A stretch of 20,010 nt of DNA, taken from Stutzerimonas stutzeri. Its GTDB lineage: Bacteria; Pseudomonadota; Gammaproteobacteria; Pseudomonadales; Pseudomonadaceae. The position numbers and the translations under genes are program-made. Numbering within the stretch: position 1 is the stretch's first letter; each line of letters begins with the position of its first letter. The notes under the pieces were generated by a model, which saw nothing but the letters and a program-made list of their open reading frames with translations, did no database searches and was not told the origin of the DNA. This document shows, piece after piece, positions 1 to 7,600 of this stretch. Where the stretch lies: positions 1 through 20,010 of the forward strand of contig DDKB01000010.1 of assembly GCA_002339675.1 (NCBI GenBank). The letters are read 5' to 3'.

Positions 1-5
1 TACAC

Positions 6-45
6 CAAACCCCCGATCATCACAGATGGTCGGGGGTTTGTCTTT
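6..45 (+). terminator. Rho-independent terminator hairpin
   Basis: Arms at 6-20 (CAAACCCCCGATCAT) and 26-40 (ATGGTCGGGGGTTTG) pair over 15 bp with one G-T pair. The loop is CACAG and a short T-rich tail (TCTTT) follows. It would end a plus-strand transcript whose gene lies left of the window. Because the stem starts with AAA and ends with TTT, it could also work weakly in the other direction. Confidence 0.85.
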
Positions 46-59
46 GCGCGCGGAAAAGT

Positions 60-876
60 TGAGGTAACAATCGCGGGGACTCCAACGTTCACGGCAGGGG
101 ACGACACTAAGGCGGTGCAGACCTCCTGATGTTCAGGCGTACCCGAATGAAAAAAGCCGCAGGGGAAGCCAGCGGAGACGGATAGCCATGGAAAGTGGGA
201 ATGCGCTTGCGAGCAGCGAGGGCTTAACTGGCACGCTCCAAGCGTAAGCCTCGTCAGACCTCCAGCGGAACGTGGCAAGCGAGTAAGCCAATGCGGCGTC
301 TACGACCAACAGGGAGCTGTCGCCAAGAGCCCTGCTAGCGGTTACGTGTAACTCAAAGCTCGTTGCCTAGACGAGCGTCAATCGCCGCGGTACTCGCAAC
401 CACTCGTGCAGGTTTCGTGGAGTCAAATTCTCGATAGTTCCGGTAGCAGCGGCTTGAGTTCATGCCAAAGCCATTTGGCCAAGCTCTCGCTGGTGGGGTT
501 CTCCATTCCGGCAGATCAGTTCAGGCGCAGCCGTAAGGTTATGGGCAAGACCGAATAAACCCCCCAGGGTGAGCCTCGCCGCGCGCTATAGAAGCAAGGC
601 CACGCGCGGTATGGCGCAGTACTGCCGATCTCGATGAGGTGACGGTCATCAGCGCGGACGGCCTGTCTCTATGGAGCGATGGCCACACATTATCGGGACG
701 TCCAAGGGCGAGCTCTAGGCGAACCAAGGAGGCGAACGGGGAGGGCAGACGGTCGCCGGGAACCAAGCCTCGGTTGCTCTGAGCTCATATCTAAGAGCGC
801 CACGCCGGCTTAGCTTGTGCACAGACGCATACAGCGCGTTTGGACTCCGAGCGACAGCCAATAGACTGCCTTCAAT
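60..876. ncRNA. Gene-free, hairpin-dense region: candidate large structured RNA or ribozyme remnant
   Basis: About 800 bp hold no convincing reading frame on either strand, although the rest of the window is dense with chance frames. Stems seen directly: 125-129/133-137; 217-226/245-253 continuing into 234-237/241-244; 310-314/330-334; 358-363/371-376; 464-469/474-479 with a 4-base loop; 529-532/537-540 closed by a GTAA (GNRA-type) loop; 579-585/603-609 (CCGCGCG/CGCGCGG); 633-637/646-650. The arms GAGCTC at 710-715 and 781-786 enclose 731-735/753-757 and 761-764/772-775 as a branched domain. Blocks such as GTAAGCC and GGCAAGC recall domain I of group II introns, but I found no domain V and no reverse transcriptase. 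The strand is undetermined; the GTAA loop favours plus. A degraded gene or mobile-element debris is the alternative. Limits are approximate. Confidence 0.4.
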
Positions 877-907
877 GAGCCAGTCCGTGTCACCTGCAGA
901 CTGGCTC
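877..907. terminator. Stem-loop just after the mksB stop codon
   Basis: A perfect 9-bp inverted repeat (GAGCCAGTC at 877-885, GACTGGCTC at 899-907) begins 14 bp beyond the mksB stop. Read along the mks transcript, no T-run follows the hairpin. It is therefore either a weak terminator or an RNA 3'-end stabiliser. On the plus strand a T-run (916-921) follows, but nine bases after the stem. Confidence 0.4.
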
Positions 908-920
908 TCCGCCCAGTTTT

Positions 921-3770
921 TCAGCTGATCGGCTCGGCTTCTGCTACCGCGTTTCGCTCAGCTGGTACGGTCGGTTGCGCGGCCTGCTCCCGACGCTTGA
1001 TGAATTTCCAGTCGGCTTCATCGATGTAGATTCCGCTCGGGCCGTTGCCTCCTTCCAGATCGATCGCCACGTGCGCCGATACCTGAGGTTTGACCGATGC
1101 CAGAATCGGAACGAAGCCCAGCTGCAAACTGGTTTCGATGAGGGCTTGCTGATTTCTTTCGTCGATGTCGGCGGCTTCGTCTAGGTAGTACGGCAGACGT
1201 ATACGGCCCGCCTGTTCACGATCCATCAAGTGGAGCAACAGATACATGTTGGTCAGCGCCTTGATGGTCATCGTTGTGCCGTTGGATGCCGCACCGTCGA
1301 TGTCGGTATGGATCACCGGCTGCCCGCCCACCTTGGTAATTTCGAAGGCCAGCTCGAACAGGTCTTTGAGGCCCAGCTGATTGTTGTTGGCGGCGACCAG
1401 GCGAGCCAGGTATTCCTTGGCTTCCTCGTTCTTGCTGTCCTGTTCGCTGCTTTGCTGCAAATCGAACACCGACAGTGTCTCGCCTTGCTCGTATTGGCCT
1501 GCGCTGTGGATGATCTGGTCGATGTGCTTGAGCGCATCCTTGTTTGGCGCCAGGACGATGCGGAAGCTTTCGAGGTTCGAGACCTGCCGTTTGTTGATCT
1601 CACGGTTAAACAGCGCGAGCTGATGCTCGAGGCTGTCGTAATCACTGCGGATGTTGCGCAAGGTGCGGGCGATGTCGGTCACCGCAGCGCGACGCGCCTT
1701 GGCCAGCGTCAGGGCTTCGTCCTGGCGATGCGCGTAGGCGTTCACCAGCAGCTGCAACCGTCGCTCGGGATCTTCCTCGCTATCGAATTTGGCGACGCCC
1801 TTGAGGCGCACCTGCGCATAGAGCGCTTCGATCTGACCATCGACGCGCTGCAATGCCTGCCAGCTGTCCTGATAGTCGTTGAGCAGCGGCTGAAGGTTAT
1901 CCAGCGAGTCGTCCACTGGGTCCATGAACGGTGTGCCGAATGGCAGGTCGGCTGGGAGCAACTGGCGACGACGTAGCGCGTCCTCCAGCGTGCGTTCCTT
2001 GGCCTCGAGATCGGCCAGCTGCCGGCCGACCAGCTGCAGTTTTGCCGAGAGGTGCTGGACTCGTTCGGTGAAGGCGTCGCTGGTCCGCTTGAGTTCGTCC
2101 TGCGCTGCCTCGGCCTGCGCCAGCTGCTCAAGCTTGCTGTCCTCTTCGGCTGTGAGTGTCTGACAGCGACGGAAATCCTCCAATGCCTTTTGAGCATCAA
2201 GCACCTGTTGGTACAGCTGTTCGGCCTGCGCCTTGCTCGCGGCGCGGTCGACCGCCACCGAATGCTGGGCCTTGAGTTGCTTCAGTTCCCGCTCCAGTCG
2301 ATCTTTCTGGTCTCGCATCGCTGCGCGGTCAGCCAGCGCCTGCAAGGCCGGTGGTTCGATATGGGACAGGTCGATGGACAGCCCGGGCGCTTCGAATCGC
2401 TCGCCCTTGAAACCGTCGAGCACCGCTTCGAGGGATTTGACCCAAATATCGCCGTCGTCTGTGGCGATACCTTTGTCACCCAGCGGCAGGCTGAACAGTT
2501 GCCCGTTGAACAGGCGCATCAGACGATCGACGTCGGCCTGGGAGAACTCTTCGCGCAGGCGCGAATAGCTGTTGTTGTCCGCATGGTCCAATTGCTGGCG
2601 GACTGACTTGAGGCGCTTTTCCAGGTCGCGCAGACGCTCGTCGAGATCTTCGCTGGAGAACTGGCGCGATTGCGACAGCGCGCCGGCCAGCTCGTCGTGG
2701 GCGTCCTTGGCGGCCAGCAGCTGTTGCTCGAGCACGTGCGCATCCTCGACCAGCGCAAAGCGGTTCTTCAATGCCGAGAGTTCGCCCAGCCAGCGTTGAA
2801 TCTCGCTGATCTCACGCTCCAGGCGCATCAGTTCGGCAGTGCCGCCGCGCTGTTCATTCTGCAGACCGTCCTGCTCGCGGCGATAGTGCTCGGCCTGGAT
2901 CACCAGCTCTTCCTTGCGTGCGCCGGCATAGTCCTGCCAAGTGCCGAGCAGCGAGTCGAGCAAGGGCGACAGGCGATGCAGCTTGCCACGTAACAACTCA
3001 CGTTGCGCGACGCCAGCGGCCAGCGCCTCGACCAGCGGGCCGGCGGCGACGAGTGCCTGATAGTCCTGCTCCATGCGGCGCACGTCGCGGAAGGCTTCCT
3101 CGGTCGCAGCGATGTAGTCGACGCTGCCCGAGCGCAGGCTGTGCTCGAAGGCGTCGAGAAACAGCTGCTTGAGTTTGGCGGCAGTGATCTCGCGCATATG
3201 CAGCAAGTTGATGAACAGCGCACGGAAGGTCTTCAGGCTCTGTTCGCTGGTCGAGCGCAACGGGATCAGCGTCATGTCCAACGGAATCGCGGTATGCCCA
3301 CCGACCAGCAGCCGGCGCAGTTCATCCGGCTTGGCCTCGTAGGCTTTGATGCCGGCGCGCTCGAGGTTGGCGAACAGCTCACGTTGGCGTAGGCAGGTGC
3401 CGTTCTGCTGATAGTGATCGAGGTCCAGCGAGCCCTGATAGACGAAGAACTGATGGCCGAAACCACCACCCGGCCCGCGGCCGGCTACGCCAATCACGTG
3501 CGGGCCATGGGGCAGGGCGACTTCGACGAGGATGTAGCTGGTGTCGCTGGCAAAGTAGAACTTGCGCGACTGTTCCAGGCTGTACTTGCCGAAACTCATG
3601 TCCGACATGCGCGCCAGAATCGGGAACTGCAGTGCGTTGATCGAGGCGGATTTGCCGAGGTTGTTGGCGCCGTAGACCGACAGCGGGGTTTCCAGCGGAA
3701 AGATGCCGAGGCTGTAGCCCGCGGTATTCAACAGGGCAAAGCGGCGAATGCCGTAGCGTTCCTGGCTCAT
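921..3770 (-). CDS. mksB: Mks condensin SMC-like ATPase MksB
   Basis: This 949-residue protein is the ATPase of the MukBEF-like MksBEF condensin, which organises and helps segregate the chromosome in pseudomonads. Related Wadjet complexes (where it is JetC) cleave plasmids. The N-terminal Walker A is GANNLGKS at residues 34-41. Long helical, probable coiled-coil segments fill roughly 280-720, rich in E, L, Q and R. A C-terminal head carries NGTTMTIKALTNMYLL near 830-845 (signature-like) and the Walker B LPYYLDEAADID, with D864 and E865 as the expected catalytic pair. The split ATP-binding head around a coiled coil is the SMC layout. The ATG overlaps the mksE stop as ATGA, so translation is probably coupled. 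It is the last gene of mksF-mksE-mksB. The family assignment is firm; whether it acts in housekeeping or defence is not shown. Confidence 0.93.
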   Translation of the reverse strand: MSQERYGIRRFALLNTAGYSLGIFPLETPLSVYGANNLGKSASINALQFPILARMSDMSFGKYSLEQSRKFYFASDTSYILVEVALPHGPHVIGVAGRGPGGGFGHQFFVYQGSLDLDHYQQNGTCLRQRELFANLERAGIKAYEAKPDELRRLLVGGHTAIPLDMTLIPLRSTSEQSLKTFRALFINLLHMREITAAKLKQLFLDAFEHSLRSGSVDYIAATEEAFRDVRRMEQDYQALVAAGPLVEALAAGVAQRELLRGKLHRLSPLLDSLLGTWQDYAGARKEELVIQAEHYRREQDGLQNEQRGGTAELMRLEREISEIQRWLGELSALKNRFALVEDAHVLEQQLLAAKDAHDELAGALSQSRQFSSEDLDERLRDLEKRLKSVRQQLDHADNNSYSRLREEFSQADVDRLMRLFNGQLFSLPLGDKGIATDDGDIWVKSLEAVLDGFKGERFEAPGLSIDLSHIEPPALQALADRAAMRDQKDRLERELKQLKAQHSVAVDRAASKAQAEQLYQQVLDAQKALEDFRRCQTLTAEEDSKLEQLAQAEAAQDELKRTSDAFTERVQHLSAKLQLVGRQLADLEAKERTLEDALRRRQLLPADLPFGTPFMDPVDDSLDNLQPLLNDYQDSWQALQRVDGQIEALYAQVRLKGVAKFDSEEDPERRLQLLVNAYAHRQDEALTLAKARRAAVTDIARTLRNIRSDYDSLEHQLALFNREINKRQVSNLESFRIVLAPNKDALKHIDQIIHSAGQYEQGETLSVFDLQQSSEQDSKNEEAKEYLARLVAANNNQLGLKDLFELAFEITKVGGQPVIHTDIDGAASNGTTMTIKALTNMYLLLHLMDREQAGRIRLPYYLDEAADIDERNQQALIETSLQLGFVPILASVKPQVSAHVAIDLEGGNGPSGIYIDEADWKFIKRREQAAQPTVPAERNAVAEAEPIS

Positions 3771-4453
3771 GCTTCAAGCTCCTTTTCTTCGGCGATGGCA
3801 CGTGCGAGCGCTTCGTCCTCGGTTTCGTCGGGGTCGCGGTCGATCAGGATGATGTCGTCCTCTTCCTCCTCGGCGATGAGCTGCGGCGCGGGTAGGGGCA
3901 GGTCACTGCTGTGCAGGCTCGCTGCCAGGTCGCGGTCCTGCTGCACGGACAGGCACACATCGAGGAAGCGGTGCATGGGTGGCAGGAAGCGGTAGACGCC
4001 GTTGCTGTCTTCGGCGAACCCCAGTTGCGTCAGGCGGCGGATGACCTTTTCTTCCAGCTCGTCCCCAGTGGTGACTTCGGCTTGCAGGAACAGATCGCGG
4101 TACTTATCCAGCAAGGCCGGCAGCTCATCACGGCCGAGGGTGCCGCCATCGAGTACCGCGAGCGGATCGCGCCCCTGATCCGCCAGGTGTTCGACCAGGA
4201 TGAAGGTGAACAACGCCAGGCGCTGGGCGGTCTTGTTGACTTGCGCACCCATCTGCTCAGGGACGAAATAGTAGAAGCCGCGTGGATCGCAGACCAGCTC
4301 GAAGCCGAGCGCCTTGAACAGCGCGCGGTACTGGTCCTGCATGTTGGATAGCTGGGCGTAGCACTCCGGCTCGCTGCGCGACAGGTGATAGCCCTTGAAC
4401 AGCTCGCGGAAGATTGGTGCCAGCTGGGTCATTTCCTTGAGATCGATGTTCAT
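3767..4453 (-). CDS. mksE: Mks condensin KITE subunit MksE
   Basis: This 228-residue protein matches the small winged-helix (KITE) subunit of MksBEF, which binds the kleisin MksF and bridges it to the MksB heads. The first 170 residues are a compact alpha/beta region beginning MNIDLKEMTQLAPIFRELFK and including GFELVCDPRGFYYFVPE. The last 40 or so residues are strongly acidic (IAEEEEDDIILIDRDPDETEDE), as is common in MukE-like tails. The stop overlaps the mksB start by four bases. Upstream, REP-like hairpins separate it from mksF. Only a weak ribosome-binding sequence precedes the ATG at 4453. Assignment rests on gene order, size and general resemblance rather than on a catalytic motif. Confidence 0.88.
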   Translation of the reverse strand: MNIDLKEMTQLAPIFRELFKGYHLSRSEPECYAQLSNMQDQYRALFKALGFELVCDPRGFYYFVPEQMGAQVNKTAQRLALFTFILVEHLADQGRDPLAVLDGGTLGRDELPALLDKYRDLFLQAEVTTGDELEEKVIRRLTQLGFAEDSNGVYRFLPPMHRFLDVCLSVQQDRDLAASLHSSDLPLPAPQLIAEEEEDDIILIDRDPDETEDEALARAIAEEKELEA

Positions 4454-4482
4454 TCAGGTCGCTCGGATATCGTCGGGGTGGT

Positions 4483-4613
4483 GGTGGACAAGCTGCGCGT
4501 TGTCCACCCTACGTAAGGTTCCGCGAGTAGGGTGGGCGTAGGGTGGAAAACGGCAACGCCTTTTCCACCGAAAAGTTCGGTGTCGGAGGTGGACAAGCAA
4601 AGCGTTATCCACC
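4483..4613. repeat. Cluster of three REP-like hairpins between mksF and mksE
   Basis: Three similar inverted repeats lie in the 171-bp gap: 4483-4491/4500-4508 (GGTGGACAA/TTGTCCACC), 4542-4550/4561-4569 (GGTGGAAAA/TTTTCCACC, extended by GGC/GCC at 4552-4560), and 4588-4596/4605-4613 (one mismatch). Most flanks carry the core GTAGGGTGG or its complement CCACCCTAC. A further small hairpin, CCGAA/TTCGG, lies at 4568-4580. Tandem imperfect hairpins sharing a GTAGGGTGG core are typical of pseudomonad REP/BIME elements moved by RAYT (TnpA-REP) transposases. Inside an operon they may lower read-through or set differential mRNA stability. Confidence 0.85.
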
Positions 4614-4624
4614 CTACGCAGGGT

Positions 4625-5866
4625 TCAACCATTGGCATTGGCCAGCAGCGCGAATGAGCTGAGGCTGACCTGATGTTCGCGCGTCAGGTACTCGCGCCGC
4701 TCTAGGCGGTCGCGCTGGAAACGCGCATCGCGGGACAAGCGCGAGAACCAGTAGAGCAATTCGTCGGTCGCACCCTCCGGTTCCTGTTCGAGCAGCCATT
4801 GCATCAGGTCCGGCAAGGGCAAGGCCTGTTCGCAGCGGTCGAGCATTTCACGTGCCGTCAGCGGCGACCGTGGTGCGTCGGCCTTGCGCTTGCTGCCGGC
4901 TCGGGGGAACTGCGCCGGCTTCGGCTCGAAGCGGGCGAGGGCGTAGACGTAGGCTTCGACCTGGCTGGCCGAGCCGAGGAAGGTGCTCTGCGGCCGGGTG
5001 AACAGCGGCAGCGAGGCCTGCGGCACGGCATCGAGGCCTTTCTTGCGGATCGCCGACAGCGCCAGCGCGGCGCCACGGGTCACCGCGTTGTGCCGACGCG
5101 CCTCCTCACGCAAGGGCAACAGCAGCTCACGAGCATGACGCAGGGTCAGCTGGGCGGTGCTCTGCATTTCCAGAATCCGCGCATGGGTGCGTAGCAGCAG
5201 ATCGTCGTCGACCAGTTGGCCGAGTCGCTGCTGCTCGCCGAGCAGCTTCATCAGTACCTGCTCGACGCGGTAGACGCCTTGCTCGAAGGCACCGTCAGCC
5301 GCGACCAGCTGAATCATCGGCTCGACATATTCATCCCAGGTCGCCAGTACCTCGGCATAACGCTGACGCAACGGGATCTGCCGATCGCTGGTCTTGGCCC
5401 GGTCGGCGACGCCGATCAGCGCCTGCTCGTCGTTGGCGAGCTTCTTCAGTACATCGCGCACACGCATGTCGAGCAGGCGCAGCTGGCGGGCCAGATCCTG
5501 GCCGTCGCGGATCTCGAAGGCGTCCTGGATATGGCCGGCCAGGCGTTCCAGATGGCGCAGGTAGGCTTCAATTTCCAGGCACAGGCCGAGCCGATGTTCG
5601 CGGCGCAAGTAGGCGAGGAAGTCATGGATCTGCGCGTTCAGCTCGAAGCGATTCGGGCTTTTCGCCACCGGGACCAGAATATCCAGACGGATCCACTGAT
5701 CGAGCAGGGCGGTGATATCGGTGGGCGTGCCTTCGGGCAGTTGCGCGGCCAGCTGATGACGAAGCTCGATCAGGCTCAGCGTCCCGGCATCGAAGCGTTC
5801 GCACAGCGGCTCGAGCAACGTCCAGTGTTCGGCAAGGGCACGCAGTACGCGCTTGGGTTCGATCAT
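4625..5866 (-). CDS. mksF: Mks condensin kleisin subunit MksF
   Basis: The 413-residue product is placed as the kleisin MksF, which closes the MksB ring and recruits MksE. It begins MIEPKRVLRALAEHWTLLEP, a helical N-terminal region typical of MukF/MksF, followed by helices rich in L, E and R and no enzyme motif. The ATG at 5866 was chosen because the frame extends 44 codons further upstream only into the divergent promoter region, where composition no longer looks like this protein. Only a weak ribosome site is visible. It is first in mksF-mksE-mksB and is divergent from leuA. Order, size and the unambiguous MksB two genes downstream carry the assignment; the sequence itself is poorly diagnostic, as is usual for kleisins. 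Confidence 0.85.
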   Translation of the reverse strand: MIEPKRVLRALAEHWTLLEPLCERFDAGTLSLIELRHQLAAQLPEGTPTDITALLDQWIRLDILVPVAKSPNRFELNAQIHDFLAYLRREHRLGLCLEIEAYLRHLERLAGHIQDAFEIRDGQDLARQLRLLDMRVRDVLKKLANDEQALIGVADRAKTSDRQIPLRQRYAEVLATWDEYVEPMIQLVAADGAFEQGVYRVEQVLMKLLGEQQRLGQLVDDDLLLRTHARILEMQSTAQLTLRHARELLLPLREEARRHNAVTRGAALALSAIRKKGLDAVPQASLPLFTRPQSTFLGSASQVEAYVYALARFEPKPAQFPRAGSKRKADAPRSPLTAREMLDRCEQALPLPDLMQWLLEQEPEGATDELLYWFSRLSRDARFQRDRLERREYLTREHQVSLSSFALLANANG

Positions 5867-5954
5867 CTGACTCGGTTCTGTCGGCAGGAGAAATGGCTGC
5901 CAATTGTAATGCCTGGCCTGCCTGCAAATCAGCCCAAACCGATCGCTGGAGGAC

Positions 5955-5992
5955 GCAAACCGGTGTGCGGACTTCCCGCTTTGCCGGTTTGC
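5955..5992. promoter_or_regulatory. Inverted repeat in the mksF/leuA divergent region
   Basis: GCAAACCGG at 5955-5963 is repeated inverted as CCGGTTTGC at 5984-5992, separated by 20 bp, in the 186-bp gap between divergent mksF and leuA. It could be an operator or an RNA hairpin in the leuA leader. I see no leucine-rich leader peptide and no T-run after the stem, so classical leucine attenuation is not supported. Promoters must lie in this gap, but I cannot fix -35/-10 boxes. Confidence 0.4.
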
Positions 5993-6052
5993 GGCCACAA
6001 TTCATGCTTGGGTGCCGCCTGCGTCCGCACGGCTGGCCAAGAGGAGTTCGAC

Positions 6053-7600
6053 ATGAGCAGCAACGACCGCGTCATCATCTTCGATACCACCTTGCGTGAC
6101 GGCGAACAGAGCCCCGGCGCCTCCATGACGGGCGAAGAAAAGCTGCGGATCGCCAAGGCCCTCGAGCGGCTGAAGGTGGACGTGATCGAAGCCGGATTCG
6201 CCATCGCCAGTCCGGGCGATTTCGCCGCCGTCAAAGCTGTCGCCGACCATATCAAGGACAGCACCGTGTGCAGCCTGGCGCGTGCCGTCGATGCCGATAT
6301 CGAGCGCGCCGCAGAGGCGTTGGCCGGCGCGAATTCGGGGCGCATCCACACCTTCATCGCCACCAGCCCGATTCACATGCAGTACAAACTGCGCATGCAG
6401 CCCGATCAGGTTGTCGAACAGGCCGTGCGGGCGGTGACCAAGGCGCGCAACCTCTGCGCCGATGTCGAGTTCTCCTGCGAGGACGCCGGCCGCTCGGAGG
6501 TCGAGTTCCTCTGCCGCATCATCGAGGCGGCCATCGACGCGGGTGCGCGTACGATCAACATCCCAGACACGGTCGGTTACGCCATCCCGCACCAGTACGC
6601 CGACACCATTCGCCAGCTGCTCGAGCGCATCCCCAACGCGGACAAGGCCGTCTTCTCCGTGCATTGCCACAATGACCTGGGCCTGGCAGTGGCCAATTCG
6701 TTGGCCGCGGTCGTGGCGGGGGCACGGCAGGTCGAATGCACCATCAACGGCCTCGGCGAGCGTGCCGGCAACGCGGCGCTCGAGGAAATCGTCATGGCGA
6801 TCAAGACCCGCCAGGACCTGCTCGGCGTGCACACCCGTATCGAGACCGAGCACATCCTCGCCGCCTCGCGCCTGGTCTCTGGCATTACCGGCTTCCCCGT
6901 GCAGCCGAACAAGGCCATCGTCGGCGCCAATGCGTTTGCTCATGAATCCGGCATCCATCAGGACGGCGTGCTCAAGCACCGCGAAACCTACGAAATCATG
7001 TCCGCGCAGTCGGTGGGCTGGAACGCCAACAAGATGGTCATGGGCAAGCATTCCGGGCGTGCCGCGTTCCGCTCGCGGCTCGAGGAGCTGGGCATCGTGC
7101 TGTCGGGCGAGGGCGAGCTGAATGCCGCCTTTGCGCGCTTCAAGGAACTGGCCGACAAGAAGCACGAAATCTTTGACGAGGACCTGCAGGCATTGGTCTC
7201 CGATACCCTGGCCGAAGATGTGCAGGAGCATTTCAAGCTCGTCACGCTGGAGGTCGCAAGCAAGACCGGCGAAGTGCCGGTGGCCAAGCTCGTGCTCAGC
7301 GTGGACGGCAATGAGCTGCCCGCGTCGGGACAGGGTTCCGGGCCGGTCGATGCGACCTTCAAGGCCATCGAGTCGGTCGCCAATTCCGGCGCCACGCTGC
7401 AGCTCTATTCGGTCAATGCCATTACCAAGGGCACCGATTCGCAGGGCGAGGTCACGGTGCGGCTGGAGAAGGGCGGGCGCATCGTCAACGGCAACGGCGC
7501 CGATACCGATATCGTGGTGGCGTCTGCCAAGGCCTACCTCAATGCGCTGAACCTGATGCAGGTCGGCGCCAAGGCGCATCCGCAGGTGGCCGGGGTTTGA
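6053..7600 (+). CDS. leuA: 2-isopropylmalate synthase
   Basis: LeuA condenses acetyl-CoA with 2-oxoisovalerate to 2-isopropylmalate, the first committed step of leucine synthesis. The 515 residues match the enterobacterial-length form. The DRE-TIM barrel opens with VIIFDTTLRDGEQSPGASM (RDGEQ at 15-19), and the metal-binding HCHND lies at 204-208. NGLGERAGNAALEE follows at 232-245 and FAHESGIHQDG near 300. Residues from about 390 form the C-terminal regulatory (leucine-sensing) domain. The ATG follows GAGGAG with a 6-base gap; in-frame codons further upstream run antisense into mksF and are discounted. The stop overlaps the start of holD. Many pseudomonads use a longer, roughly 555-residue LeuA, so this could be the only copy or a second one; the window cannot tell. 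Citramalate synthase is a less likely alternative. Confidence 0.93.
   Translation: MSSNDRVIIFDTTLRDGEQSPGASMTGEEKLRIAKALERLKVDVIEAGFAIASPGDFAAVKAVADHIKDSTVCSLARAVDADIERAAEALAGANSGRIHTFIATSPIHMQYKLRMQPDQVVEQAVRAVTKARNLCADVEFSCEDAGRSEVEFLCRIIEAAIDAGARTINIPDTVGYAIPHQYADTIRQLLERIPNADKAVFSVHCHNDLGLAVANSLAAVVAGARQVECTINGLGERAGNAALEEIVMAIKTRQDLLGVHTRIETEHILAASRLVSGITGFPVQPNKAIVGANAFAHESGIHQDGVLKHRETYEIMSAQSVGWNANKMVMGKHSGRAAFRSRLEELGIVLSGEGELNAAFARFKELADKKHEIFDEDLQALVSDTLAEDVQEHFKLVTLEVASKTGEVPVAKLVLSVDGNELPASGQGSGPVDATFKAIESVANSGATLQLYSVNAITKGTDSQGEVTVRLEKGGRIVNGNGADTDIVVASAKAYLNALNLMQVGAKAHPQVAGV

Noticed and set aside
539..766. A 75-codon minus-strand frame in the structured region
   Set aside because: It is short, Arg/Ser/Pro-rich without family resemblance, and overlaps several strong inverted repeats; it looks like a chance frame.
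60..876. Complete group II intron
   Set aside because: Some blocks recall domain I, but I found no 34-nt domain V with its AGC triad, no clear GTGYG start and no reverse transcriptase, so only a hedged structured-RNA call is made.
4450..4638. A 62-codon frame between mksF and mksE
   Set aside because: It is a translation of the REP-like hairpins (repeated VGW-T-SLST pattern) and not a gene.
5216..6052. Long in-frame N-terminal extension of LeuA
   Set aside because: It runs antisense through mksF, while LeuA family starts and the GAGGAG site support ATG at 6053.
6002..7579. A 525-codon frame antisense to leuA, and similar long frames antisense to otsA, the EamA gene and the lyase
   Set aside because: These are mirror frames caused by high GC at third positions of real genes; compositions are unnatural and no family motif appears.
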